Positions 10,351 through 24,252 of a stretch of DNA of 64,000 nucleotides are shown here, one piece after another. Made by a program: the position numbers and the translations under genes. The stretch lies in the NCBI RefSeq assembly GCF_051401765.1, contig NW_027480467.1, positions 1,736,001-1,800,000 on the forward strand, written 5' to 3'. This DNA is from Calliopsis andreniformis (lineage: Eukaryota; Arthropoda; Insecta; Hymenoptera; Andrenidae). Each line of letters opens with the position of its first letter. Position 1 is the first letter of the stretch. Under the pieces are notes generated by a model. It was given only the letters and a program-made list of their open reading frames with translations. It searched no databases and was not told the origin of the DNA.

Positions 10351-13300
10351 CTGAATCTTCAATCCTCAATCCTCAATCCTCAATCTTCTATCCTCCATAC
10401 TCAATCTTCAGTCCTCAATCCTCAATCATCAATCATCAATCCTCAATCCTCAGTCATCAATCCTCAATCACCAATACTCAATCCTCAATCCTCAATCCTC
10501 AGTCCTCAAAACTCAACCCTCAACCCTCAGCCCTCATCCTCAATCCTCAATCCTGAATCCTCAATCCTCAATCTTCAATCCTCAATACTCAGTCTTCAAT
10601 CCTCAATCCTCAATCCTCAATCCTCAGTACTCAATCCTCAATCATCAATCCTCAATCTTCAATACTCATTCCTCAATCCTCAATCCTCAATCCTCAATAC
10701 TCAATCTTCAATCCTCAATCCTCAACCCTCAATCCTCAACCCTCAACCCTCATCCTCCATCCTCAATCCTCAATCCTCAAACCTCAATCTTCAATCCTCA
10801 ATACTCAATCTTCGATTCTGAACTCTCAATCCTCAATCCACAATACCCAATCCTCAATCCTCAATCCGCAATCCTCAATTCTCAATCCTCAGTCCTCGCT
10901 CCTCAAACCTCAATCCTCAACCCTCAGTCCTCATCCTCAATTCTAAATTCTCAATCCTCAAACCTCAATCTTCAATCCTCAATACTCAATCCTCAATCTT
11001 CACCATCAATCCTCAATCCTCAATCCTCAATCCTCAATCATCAATCCTCAGTCTTCGATAATCAATCCTCAATCCTCAATCCTCAATCCTCAACCCTCAG
11101 CCCTCATCCTGAATCCTCAATCATGAATCCTCAATCCTCAATCATCAATACTCAATCCTCAATCATCAACCTTCAATCCTCAATACTCAATCTTCAATCC
11201 TCAATGCTCAATCCTCAATATTCAACACGCAACCATCAACCATCAATTCTCAATACTCAACCATCAATCCTCAATTCTCTATAGAATATACTGAATTCTC
11301 AGGATTCAATACTCAAACCTCAATCCCCAGCCCTCAGCCATCATCCTCCATCCTCAATACTCAATCCTCAATCCTCAATCTTCAATCCTCAATAATCAAC
11401 CTCCAATCCTAGATCCTCAATCCCCAATCCTCAATCCTTAATCCTCAATCTTCAATCCTCAATCCACAGTCCTCGATCTTCAATCCTCAATGCTCAATCC
11501 TCAATCCTCAATCCTCAGTCATCTGTCCTCAATCCTCAATCCTCAAACCTCAATCCTCAACCGTCAGTCCTCGTCCTCAATCCTCAACCCTCAATCCTCA
11601 ATCCTCAACCTTCAATCATCAATACTCAATCTTCAACACTCAATCCTCAATCCTCAATCCTAAAATCCTCAATCCCCAATATTCAACACACAACCCTCAA
11701 CCATCAATCCTCAATACTCAACCATCAATACTCAATTCTCAATACTCAATAGAATATCCTGAATTCTCAGTTTTCAATACTCAATCCTCAATCTTCAATC
11801 TTCATGTCTCCATCCACAAACACCAATTCTCATCACTCATCACTCAACACTCAGTCCTCAATCTTCAATCCTCAATCCTCAATACTCCATCCTCTGTCCT
11901 CTGTCCTCAATATTCAATACTCAATCCTCAATCCTAAAATCCTCAATCCTCAGTCATCAATCCTCAATTATCAATACTCAATCCTCAATCCTCAATCCTC
12001 AATCCTCAATCCTCAATCCTCATTCCTAAAACCTCAATCCTCAACCCTCAGTCCTCATCCTCCATCCTCAATCCTCAATCCTCAATCCTCAATCTTCAAT
12101 CCTCAATACTCAACATTCGATCCTCAATCCTCAGTCCTCAATCCTCAATCCCCAATCCTCAATCTTCAATCCTCAATCCTCAATCCTCAATCCTCAATCC
12201 TCAATCCTCAATCATCAATCCTCAATCTTCAACACTCAATCATCAACCCTCAATCCTCAATCTTCAATCCTCAATCCTCAATCCTCGATCCTCAATCCTC
12301 AATCCTCAATCATCAATCCTCAATCTTCAACACTCAATCCTCAATCCTCAATCCTAAATCCTGAATCATCAATCCTCAATCTTCAATACTCAATCCTCAA
12401 TCCTCAATCCTCAATCCTCAATACTCAACCATCAATCCTCAATTCCCAATCCTCAATCCTCAATACTCAATCATCGATCCTCAATTCCCAATACTCAATA
12501 GAATATCCTGGATTCTCAGTATTGAATACTCAAACCTCAATCCTCAACCATCAGCCCTCATCCTCCATCCTCAATCCTCAATCCTCAAACCTCAATCTTC
12601 AATCCTCAATGCTCAATCTTCGATCCTCAACCCTCAACACTCAAACCTCAATCCTCAATCCTCAGTCATGAATACTCAATCTTCAATACTCAATCCTCAA
12701 TCCTCAATCCTCAATCCTCAATCCTCAATCCTCAATCCTCATTCCTCAAACCTCAATCCTCAACCCTCAGTCCTCATCCTCAATTCTCAATTCTCAATCC
12801 TCAATCCTCAATTCTCAATCTTCAATCCTCAATAATCAATCTCCAATCCTAGATCCTCAATCCCCAATCCTCAATCGTTAATCCTCAATCTTCAATCCTC
12901 AATCTCCAGTCCGCAATCCTCAATCCTCAATCGTCAATACTCAATCGTCAATCTTCAATCCCCAATCCTGAATCTTCATTCCTCAATCCTCAATCCTCAA
13001 TCCTCAATCCTCAATCTTCAATCCTCAATACTCAATCTTTAATCCTCAATCCTCATTCCCCAATCCTCAATCCTCAATTCTCAATCCTCAATCTTCAATC
13101 CTCGACCGTCAGTCCTCGTCCTCAATCCTCAAACCTCAATCCTCAATCCTCAATCTTCAATCATCAATACTCAATCTTCAATCCTCAATTCTCAATCCTC
13201 AATCCTAAATCCTCAATCCTCAATCCTCAACCCTCAATCATCAGTCCTCAAACCTCAATTCCGAATCCTCAATCCTGAATGCACAATCTTCATTCCTCAG

Positions 13301-15370
13301 TCCGCAACAATCAATTGTCAATCCTCAATCCTCAACAGAACATCCTCAATTCACAGTTTTCAATACTCAATCCCCAATCTTCAATCTTCAAATCTCACTT
13401 CACAGACATCAGTTCTCATCACTCAACCCGCAACACTCAGTCCTGAATCTTCAATCCTCAATCCTCAATCCTCAATCTTCTATCCTCCATACTCAATCTT
13501 CAGTCCTCAATCCTCAATCATTAATCATCAATACTCAATCCTCAGTCATTCGTCCTCAATCTCCAATACTCAATCCTCAATCCTCAATCCTCAGTCCTCC
13601 ATCCTCATTCCTCAAACCTCAATTCTCAACCCTCATTCCTCATCCTCAATTCTCAATTCTCAGTTCTCAATCCTCAATCCTCAATCCTCAATCTTCAATC
13701 CTCAATAATCAATCTCCTATCCTAGATCCTCAATCCCCAATACTCTATCCTTAATCCTCAATATTCAATCCTCTATCCCCAGTCCACAATCTTCAATCCC
13801 CAAAGCTCAATAGTCAATCCTCAATCCTCAGTCCTCAATCGTTAATCATCAATCCACAATCTTCAATCCTCAATCCTCAATCCTCAATCCTCAATAGTCA
13901 ATCTCCAATCCTAGATCCTCAATCCCCAATCCTCAATCCTTAATCCACAATCTTCAATCCTCAATCCTCAATTCTCAAACATCAATACTCAATCCTCAAT
14001 CCTCAATCCTCAATCCCCAATCCTCAATCTTCAATCCTCAATCCTAAATCCTCAAGCCTCAATCCACAATCCTCAATCTTCAATCCTGAATACTCAGTCT
14101 TCAATCCTCAATCCTCAATCCTCCATTCTCAATCCTCAATCCTCAGTCCTCAGTCCTCAAACCTCAATCCTCAACCCTCAACCCTCATCCTCAATCCTGA
14201 ATCCTCAATCCTCAATCCTCAATCCTCAATCCTCAATCTTCAATCCTCAATACTCAATCGTCAATCCACAATCCTCAGACCTCAAACCTCAATTCTGAAT
14301 CCTCAATCCTGAATCCTCAATCTTCTGCTCTCAGTCATCAACAATCAGTTGTCAATCCTCAATCCTCAATAGAATATCCTCAATTCACAGATTTCAATAC
14401 TCAATACTCAATCTGCAATCTTCCAACATCTATCCACAAACATCAATTCTCATCACTCAACCCTCAACACTCAGTCCTCAATCTTCAGTCCTCAATCCTC
14501 AGTCTTCAAAACTCAATCCTCAATCCTCAATTCTCAATCCTCAATACTCAACCATCAATCCTCAATCTTCAATCCTCAATACTCGGTCTTCAAACATCAA
14601 TCCTCAATCCTCAATCCTCAATCCTCAATCCTCAATCATCAATCATCAATCCTCAATCCTCAGTCCTCAGTCCTCAAACCTCAATCCTCAACCCTCAGCC
14701 CTCATCCTCAATCCTCAATCCTCAATCCTCAATCCTCAATAGTCAATCTCCAATCCTAGGTCCTCAATCCCCAATCCTCAATCCTCAGTCAGGAATACTC
14801 CATCTTCAATACTCAATACACAATCCTCAATCCTCAATCCTCAAACCTCAATCCTCAATCCTCATTCCTAAACCTCAAACCTCAACCCTCAGTCCTCATC
14901 CTCAATTCCCAATTCTCAATCCTCAATCCTCAATTCTCAATCTTCAATCCTCAATAACCAATCTTCAATCCTCAATCCCCAGTCCTCAACCTTCAATCCT
15001 CAATGCTCAATCCTCAATCCTCAATCCTCAGTCCTCAATCCTCAATCCTCAATCCTCGTACTTCAATCCTCAACCGTCAGTCCTCGTCCTCAATCCTCAA
15101 CTATCAATCCTCAATCCTCAATATTCAATCATCAATACTCAATCTTCGATCCTCAATCCTCAATCCTCAATCCTCAATCCTCAATCCTCAATACTCAACC
15201 ATCAATACTCAATTCCCAATACTCAATAGAATATCCTGGATTCTCAGTATTCAATACTCAATCCTCAATCATCAATCCTCAATCCTCAATCCTCAGTCAT
15301 CAATCCTCAATCTTCAATACTCAATCCTCAATCCTCAATCCTCAATCCTCAATTATCATTCCTCAAACCT

Positions 15371-15732
15371 CAATCCTCAACCCTCAGTCCTCATCCTCAA
15401 TTCTCAATACTCAACCCTCAATCCTCAATCCTCAATCTTCAATCCTCAATAATCAATCTCCTATCCTAGATCCTCAATCCCCAATACTCTATCCTTAATC
15501 CTCAATATTCAATCCTCTATCTCCAGTCCACAATCTTCAATCCCCAAAGCTCAATCCTCAACCCTCAGTCCTCATCCTCAATTCTCAATACTCAACCCTC
15601 AATCCTCAATCCTCAATCTTCAATCCTCAATAATCAATCTCCTATCCTAGATCCTCAATCCCCAATACTCTATCCTTAATCCCCAATATTCAATCCTCTA
15701 TCCCCAGTCCACAATCTTCAATCCCCAAAGCT
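15371..15732 (+). repeat. 181-bp tandem pair
   Basis: The segment from the CCCTCAGTCCTCATCC string at 15,381 repeats at 15,562, exactly 181 bp on. It contains the CCTAGATCC island and the CCCCAAAGCTC string. The first copy at window start (541-730) has a single version. The pair is carried along by the larger duplications to 22,463-22,824 and 45,316-45,677, so it arose before them. Confidence 0.88.
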
Positions 15733-17191
15733 CAATAATCAATCCTCAATCCTCAGTCCTCGATCGTCAATCATCAATCCACAATCTTCAATACTCAATC
15801 CCCAGTCCTCAATCCTCAATCCTCAATCATCAATCCTCAATCTTCAATACTCAATCGTCAATCCTCAATCCTCAATCCCCAATACTCAATCTTCAATCCT
15901 CAATCCTCAATCCTCAATCCTCCACCCTCAGCCCTGATCCTCGATCCTCAATACTGAATCCTCAATCCTCAATCTTCAATCCTCAATACTCAGTCTTCAA
16001 TCATCAATCCTCAATACTCAATCCTCAATCCTCAATCCTCAATCCTCAATCATCAATCCTCAATCCTCAATCATCAACCTTCAATCCTCAATACTCAATC
16101 TTCAATCCTCAATACTCAATCCTCAATATTCAACACGCAACCATCAACCATCACTTCTCAATATTCAACCATCAATCCTCAATTCTCAATACTCAATAGA
16201 ATATCCCAAATTCTCATGATTCAATACTCAATCCACAATGTTCATTAATCAAATCTCGATCCTCACACATCAATTCTCAACACTCAATCCTCAACACACG
16301 GTCCTCACCCTTCAATCCTCCATCCTCAATCCTCTATCCTGAAGCGTCAATCATCAATCCTCAATCCTCAACCCTCAAACCTCAGTCCTCAAACCTCAAT
16401 ACTCAATCTTCGATTCCCACTCCTCAATCCTCAATCCCCAATCCTCAATCTTCAATCCTCAATCCTCAATCCTCAATCCTCAATCCTCAATCCTCAATCA
16501 TCAATCCTCAATCTTCAACACTCATTCATCAACCCTCAATCCTCAATCTTCAATCCTCAATCCTCAATCTTCGACCCTCAATCCTCAATCCTCAATCATC
16601 AATCCTCAATCTTCAATACTCAATCCTCAATCCTCAATCCTCAATCCTCAATTATCATTCCTCAAACCTCAATCCTCAACCCTCAGTCCTCATCCTCAAT
16701 TCTCAATACTCAATCCTCAATCCTCAATCCTCAATCTTCAATCCTCAATAATCAATCTCCTATCCTAGATCCTCAATCCCCAATACTCTATCCTTAATCC
16801 CCAATATTCAATCCTCTATCCCCAGTCCACAATCTTCAATCCCCAAAGCTCAATAATCAATCCTCAATCCTCAGTCCTCGATCGTCAATCATCAATCCAC
16901 AATCTTCAATACTCAATCCCCAGTCCTCAATCCTCAATCATCAATCCTCAATCTTCAATACTCAATCGTCAATCCTCAATCCTCAATCCCCAATACTCAA
17001 TCTTCAATCCTCAATCCTCAATCCTCAATCCTCCACCCTCAGCCCTGATCCTCGATCCTCAATCCTGAATCCTCAATCCTCAATCTTCAATCCTCAATAC
17101 TCAGTCTTCAATCATCAATCCTCAATACTCAATCCTCAATCCTCAATCCTCAATCCTCAATCTTCAATCCCCAATACTCAATCTTCAATCC

Positions 17192-20100
17192 TCAATCCTC
17201 AATCCTCAATCCTCAATCCTCAATCCTCAACCCTCAATCCTCAGTCCTCAAACCTCAATTCCGAATCCTCAATCCTGAATGCTCAATCTTCATTCCTCAG
17301 TCCGCAACAATCAATTGTCAATCCTCAATACTCAACAGAATATCCTCAATTCACAGTTTTCAATACTCAATCCCCAATCTTCAATCTTCAAATCTCAATT
17401 CACAGACATCAGTTCTCATCACTCAACCCTCAACACTCAGTCCTGAATCTTCAATCCTCAATCCTCAATCCTCAATCTTCTATCCTCCATACTCAATCTT
17501 CAGTCCTCAATCCTCAATCATCAATCATCAATCCTCAATCCTCAGTCATCAATCCTCAATCACCAATACTCAATCCTCAATCCTCAATCCTCAGTCCTCA
17601 AAACTCAACCCTCAACCCTCAGCCCTCATCCTCAATCCTCAATCCTGAATCCTCAATCCTCAATCTTCAATCCTCAATACTCAGTCTTCAATCCTCAATC
17701 CTCAATCCTCAATCCTCAGTACTCAATCCTCAATCATCAATCCTCAATCTTCAATACTCATTCCTCAATCCTCAATCCTCAATCCTCAATACTCAATCTT
17801 CAATCCTCAATCCTCAACCCTCAATCCTCAACCCTCAACCCTCATCCTCCATCCTCAATCCTCAATCCTCAAACCTCAATCTTCAATCCTCAATACTCAA
17901 TCTTCGATTCTGAACTCTCAATCCTCAATCCACAATACCCAATCCTCAATCCTCAATCCGCAATCCTCAATTCTCAATCCTCAGTCCTCGCTCCTCAAAC
18001 CTCAATCCTCAACCCTCAGTCCTCATCCTCAATTCTAAATTCTCAATCCTCAAACCTCAATCTTCAATCCTCAATACTCAATCCTCAATCTTCACCATCA
18101 ATCCTCAATCCTCAATCCTCAATCCTCAATCATCAATCCTCAGTCTTCGATAATCAATCCTCAATCCTCAATCCTCAATCCTCAACCCTCAGCCCTCATC
18201 CTGAATCCTCAATCATGAATCCTCAATCCTCAATCATCAATACTCAATCCTCAATCATCAACCTTCAATCCTCAATACTCAATCTTCAATCCTCAATGCT
18301 CAATCCTCAATATTCAACACGCAACCATCAACCATCAATTCTCAATACTCAACCATCAATCCTCAATTCTCTATAGAATATACTGAATTCTCAGGATTCA
18401 ATACTCAAACCTCAATCCCCAGCCCTCAGCCATCATCCTCCATCCTCAATACTCAATCCTCAATCCTCAATCTTCAATCCTCAATAATCAACCTCCAATC
18501 CTAGATCCTCAATCCCCAATCCTCAATCCTTAATCCTCAATCTTCAATCCTCAATCCACAGTCCTCGATCTTCAATCCTCAATGCTCAATCCTCAATCCT
18601 CAATCCTCAGTCATCTGTCCTCAATCCTCAATCCTCAAACCTCAATCCTCAACCGTCAGTCCTCGTCCTCAATCCTCAACCCTCAATCCTCAATCCTCAA
18701 CCTTCAATCATCAATACTCAATCTTCAACACTCAATCCTCAATCCTCAATCCTAAAATCCTCAATCCCCAATATTCAACACACAACCCTCAACCATCAAT
18801 CCTCAATACTCAACCATCAATACTCAATTCTCAATACTCAATAGAATATCCTGAATTCTCAGTTTTCAATACTCAATCCTCAATCTTCAATCTTCATGTC
18901 TCCATCCACAAACACCAATTCTCAACACTCATCACTCAACACTCAGTCCTCAATCTTCAATCCTCAATCCTCAATACTCCATCCTCTGTCCTCTGTCCTC
19001 AATATTCAATACTCAATCCTCAATCCTAAAATCCTCAATCCTCAGTCATCAATCCTCAATTATCAATACTCAATCCTCAATCCTCAATCCTCAATCCTCA
19101 ATCCTCAATCCTCATTCCTAAAACCTCAATCCTCAACCCTCAGTCCTCATCCTCCATCCTCAATCCTCAATCCTCAATCCTCAATCTTCAATCCTCAATA
19201 CTCAACATTCGATCCTCAATCCTCAGTCCTCAATCCTCAATCCCCAATCCTCAATCTTCAATCCTCAATCCTCAATCCTCAATCCTCAATCCTCAATCCT
19301 CAATCATCAATCCTCAATCTTCAACACTCAATCATCAACCCTCAATCCTCAATCTTCAATCCTCAATCCTCAATCCTCGATCCTCAATCCTCAATCCTCA
19401 ATCATCAATCCTCAATCTTCAACACTCAATCCTCAATCCTCAATCCTAAATCCTGAATCATCAATCCTCAATCTTCAATACTCAATCCTCAATCCTCAAT
19501 CCTCAATCCTCAATACTCAACCATCAATCCTCAATTCCCAATCCTCAATCCTCAATACTCAATCATCGATCCTCAATTCCCAATACTCAATAGAATATCC
19601 TGGATTCTCAGTATTGAATACTCAAACCTCAATCCTCAACCATCAGCCCTCATCCTCCATCCTCAATCCTCAATCCTCAAACCTCAATCTTCAATCCTCA
19701 ATGCTCAATCTTCGATCCTCAACCCTCAACACTCAAACCTCAATCCTCAATCCTCAGTCATGAATACTCAATCTTCAATACTCAATCCTCAATCCTCAAT
19801 CCTCAATCCTCAATCCTCAATCCTCAATCCTCATTCCTCAAACCTCAATCCTCAACCCTCAGTCCTCATCCTCAATTCTCAATTCTCAATCCTCAATCCT
19901 CAATTCTCAATCTTCAATCCTCAATAATCAATCTCCAATCCTAGATCCTCAATCCCCAATCCTCAATCGTTAATCCTCAATCTTCAATCCTCAATCTCCA
20001 GTCCGCAATCCTCAATCCTCAATCGTCAATACTCAATCGTCAATCTTCAATCCCCAATCCTGAATCTTCATTCCTCAATCCTCAATCCTCAATCCTCAAT

Positions 20101-23100
20101 CCTCAATCTTCAATCCTCAATACTCAATCTTTAATCCTCAATCCTCATTCCCCAATCCTCAATCCTCAATTCTCAATCCTCAATCTTCAATCCTCGACCG
20201 TCAGTCCTCGTCCTCAATCCTCAAACCTCAATCCTCAATCCTCAATCTTCAATCATCAATACTCAATCTTCAATCCTCAATTCTCAATCCTCAATCCTAA
20301 ATCCTCAATCCTCAATCCTCAACCCTCAATCATCAGTCCTCAAACCTCAATTCCGAATCCTCAATCCTGAATGCACAATCTTCATTCCTCAGTCCGCAAC
20401 AATCAATTGTCAATCCTCAATCCTCAACAGAACATCCTCAATTCACAGTTTTCAATACTCAATCCCCAATCTTCAATCTTCAAATCTCACTTCACAGACA
20501 TCAGTTCTCATCACTCAACCCGCAACACTCAGTCCTGAATCTTCAATCCTCAATCCTCAATCCTCAATCTTCTATCCTCCATACTCAATCTTCAGTCCTC
20601 AATCCTCAATCATTAATCATCAATACTCAATCCTCAGTCATTCGTCCTCAATCTCCAATACTCAATCCTCAATCCTCAATCCTCAGTCCTCCATCCTCAT
20701 TCCTCAAACCTCAATTCTCAACCCTCATTCCTCATCCTCAATTCTCAATTCTCAGTTCTCAATCCTCAATCCTCAATCCTCAATCTTCAATCCTCAATAA
20801 TCAATCTCCTATCCTAGATCCTCAATCCCCAATACTCTATCCTTAATCCTCAATATTCAATCCTCTATCCCCAGTCCACAATCTTCAATCCCCAAAGCTC
20901 AATAGTCAATCCTCAATCCTCAGTCCTCAATCGTTAATCATCAATCCACAATCTTCAATCCTCAATCCTCAATCCTCAATCCTCAATAGTCAATCTCCAA
21001 TCCTAGATCCTCAATCCCCAATCCTCAATCCTTAATCCACAATCTTCAATCCTCAATCCTCAATTCTCAAACATCAATACTCAATCCTCAATCCTCAATC
21101 CTCAATCCCCAATCCTCAATCTTCAATCCTCAATCCTAAATCCTCAAGCCTCAATCCACAATCCTCAATCTTCAATCCTGAATACTCAGTCTTCAATCCT
21201 CAATCCTCAATCCTCCATTCTCAATCCTCAATCCTCAGTCCTCAGTCCTCAAACCTCAATCCTCAACCCTCAACCCTCATCCTCAATCCTGAATCCTCAA
21301 TCCTCAATCCTCAATCCTCAATCCTCAATCTTCAATCCTCAATACTCAATCGTCAATCCACAATCCTCAGACCTCAAACCTCAATTCTGAATCCTCAATC
21401 CTGAATCCTCAATCTTCTGCTCTCAGTCATCAACAATCAGTTGTCAATCCTCAATCCTCAATAGAATATCCTCAATTCACAGATTTCAATACTCAATACT
21501 CAATCTGCAATCTTCCAACATCTATCCACAAACATCAATTCTCATCACTCAACCCTCAACACTCAGTCCTCAATCTTCAGTCCTCAATCCTCAGTCTTCA
21601 AAACTCAATCCTCAATCCTCAATTCTCAATCCTCAATACTCAACCATCAATCCTCAATCTTCAATCCTCAATACTCGGTCTTCAAACATCAATCCTCAAT
21701 CCTCAATCCTCAATCCTCAATCCTCAATCATCAATCATCAATCCTCAATCCTCAGTCCTCAGTCCTCAAACCTCAATCCTCAACCCTCAGCCCTCATCCT
21801 CAATCCTCAATCCTCAATCCTCAATCCTCAATAGTCAATCTCCAATCCTAGGTCCTCAATCCCCAATCCTCAATCCTCAGTCAGGAATACTCCATCTTCA
21901 ATACTCAATACACAATCCTCAATCCTCAATCCTCAAACCTCAATCCTCAATCCTCATTCCTAAACCTCAAACCTCAACCCTCAGTCCTCATCCTCAATTC
22001 CCAATTCTCAATCCTCAATCCTCAATTCTCAATCTTCAATCCTCAATAACCAATCTTCAATCCTCAATCCCCAGTCCTCAACCTTCAATCCTCAATGCTC
22101 AATCCTCAATCCTCAATCCTCAGTCCTCAATCCTCAATCCTCAACCCTCGTACTTCAATCCTCAACCGTCAGTCCTCGTCCTCAATCCTCAACTATCAAT
22201 CCTCAATCCTCAATATTCAATCATCAATACTCAATCTTCGATCCTCAATCCTCAATCCTCAATCCTCAATCCTCAATCCTCAATACTCAACCATCAATAC
22301 TCAATTCCCAATACTCAATAGAATATCCTGGATTCTCAGTATTCAATACTCAATCCTCAATCATCAATCCTCAATCCTCAATCCTCAGTCATCAATCCTC
22401 AATCTTCAATACTCAATCCTCAATCCTCAATCCTCAATCCTCAATTATCATTCCTCAAACCTCAATCCTCAACCCTCAGTCCTCATCCTCAATTCTCAAT
22501 ACTCAACCCTCAATCCTCAATCCTCAATCTTCAATCCTCAATAATCAATCTCCTATCCTAGATCCTCAATCCCCAATACTCTATCCTTAATCCTCAATAT
22601 TCAATCCTCTATCTCCAGTCCACAATCTTCAATCCCCAAAGCTCAATCCTCAACCCTCAGTCCTCATCCTCAATTCTCAATACTCAACCCTCAATCCTCA
22701 ATCCTCAATCTTCAATCCTCAATAATCAATCTCCTATCCTAGATCCTCAATCCCCAATACTCTATCCTTAATCCCCAATATTCAATCCTCTATCCCCAGT
22801 CCACAATCTTCAATCCCCAAAGCTCAATAATCAATCCTCAATCCTCAGTCCTCGATCGTCAATCATCAATCCACAATCTTCAATACTCAATCCCCAGTCC
22901 TCAATCCTCAATCCTCAATCATCAATCCTCAATCTTCAATACTCAATCGTCAATCCTCAATCCTCAATCCCCAATACTCAATCTTCAATCCTCAATCCTC
23001 AATCCTCAATCCTCCACCCTCAGCCCTGATCCTCGATCCTCAATACTGAATCCTCAATCCTCAATCTTCAATCCTCAATACTCAGTCTTCAATCATCAAT

Positions 23101-24252
23101 CCTCAATACTCAATCCTCAATCCTCAATCCTCAATCCTCAATCATCAATCCTCAATCCTCAATCATCAACCTTCAATCCTCAATACTCAATCTTCAATCC
23201 TCAATACTCAATCCTCAATATTCAACACGCAACCATCAACCATCACTTCTCAATATTCAACCATCAATCCTCAATTCTCAATACTCAATAGAATATCCCA
23301 AATTCTCATGATTCAATACTCAATCCACAATGTTCATTAATCAAATCTCGATCCTCACACATCAATTCTCAACACTCAATCCTCAACACACGGTCCTCAC
23401 CCTTCAATCCTCCATCCTCAATCCTCTATCCTGAAGCGTCAATCATCAATCCTCAATCCTCAACCCTCAAACCTCAGTCCTCAAACCTCAATACTCAATC
23501 TTCGATTCCCACTCCTCAATCCTCAATCCCCAATCCTCAATCTTCAATCCTCAATCCTCAATCCTCAATCCTCAATCCTCAATCCTCAATCATCAATCCT
23601 CAATCTTCAACACTCATTCATCAACCCTCAATCCTCAATCTTCAATCCTCAATCCTCAATCTTCGACCCTCAATCCTCAATCCTCAATCATCAATCCTCA
23701 ATCTTCAATACTCAATCCTCAATCCTCAATCCTCAATCCTCAATTATCATTCCTCAAACCTCAATCCTCAACCCTCAGTCCTCATCCTCAATTCTCAATA
23801 CTCAATCCTCAATCCTCAATCCTCAATCTTCAATCCTCAATAATCAATCTCCTATCCTAGATCCTCAATCCCCAATACTCTATCCTTAATCCCCAATATT
23901 CAATCCTCTATCCCCAGTCCACAATCTTCAATCCCCAAAGCTCAATAATCAATCCTCAATCCTCAGTCCTCGATCGTCAATCATCAATCCACAATCTTCA
24001 ATACTCAATCCCCAGTCCTCAATCCTCAATCATCAATCCTCAATCTTCAATACTCAATCGTCAATCCTCAATCCTCAATCCCCAATACTCAATCTTCAAT
24101 CCTCAATCCTCAATCCTCAATCCTCCACCCTCAGCCCTGATCCTCGATCCTCAATCCTGAATCCTCAATCCTCAATCTTCAATCCTCAATACTCAGTCTT
24201 CAATCATCAATCCTCAATACTCAATCCTCAATCCTCAATCCTCAATCCTCAA
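17192..24252 (+). repeat. 7,092-bp tandem unit, copy 2
   Basis: This is the near-identical second copy of 10,100-17,160. It departs from copy 1 near 24,252, where it continues through a CATCAAT series into another 1.11-kb repeat while copy 1 had already joined to this copy. The joint between copies is at about 17,161-17,200 and reads straight through in heptamer phase. The second 26-kb superunit has only one equivalent unit, so this is a local duplication in copy 1 or a loss in copy 2. Confidence 0.92.

Larger units (their letters stand above)
10100..17191 (+). repeat. 7,092-bp tandem unit, copy 1
   Basis: Every landmark from about 10,100 to 17,160 recurs at exactly +7,092 (11,804 against 18,896; 15,003 against 22,095; 16,136 against 23,228). 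By eye I found only three single-base differences between the copies: 10,308 against 17,400, 11,833 against 18,925, and 15,053 against 22,145. The left edge lies in a run of canonical heptamers and is placed only to within about 40 bp. The unit includes five or more AGAATATCC-type markers and several diverged islands. Because 7,092 is not a multiple of seven, the unit carries a net phase shift from its shortened or lengthened heptamers. Confidence 0.92.
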
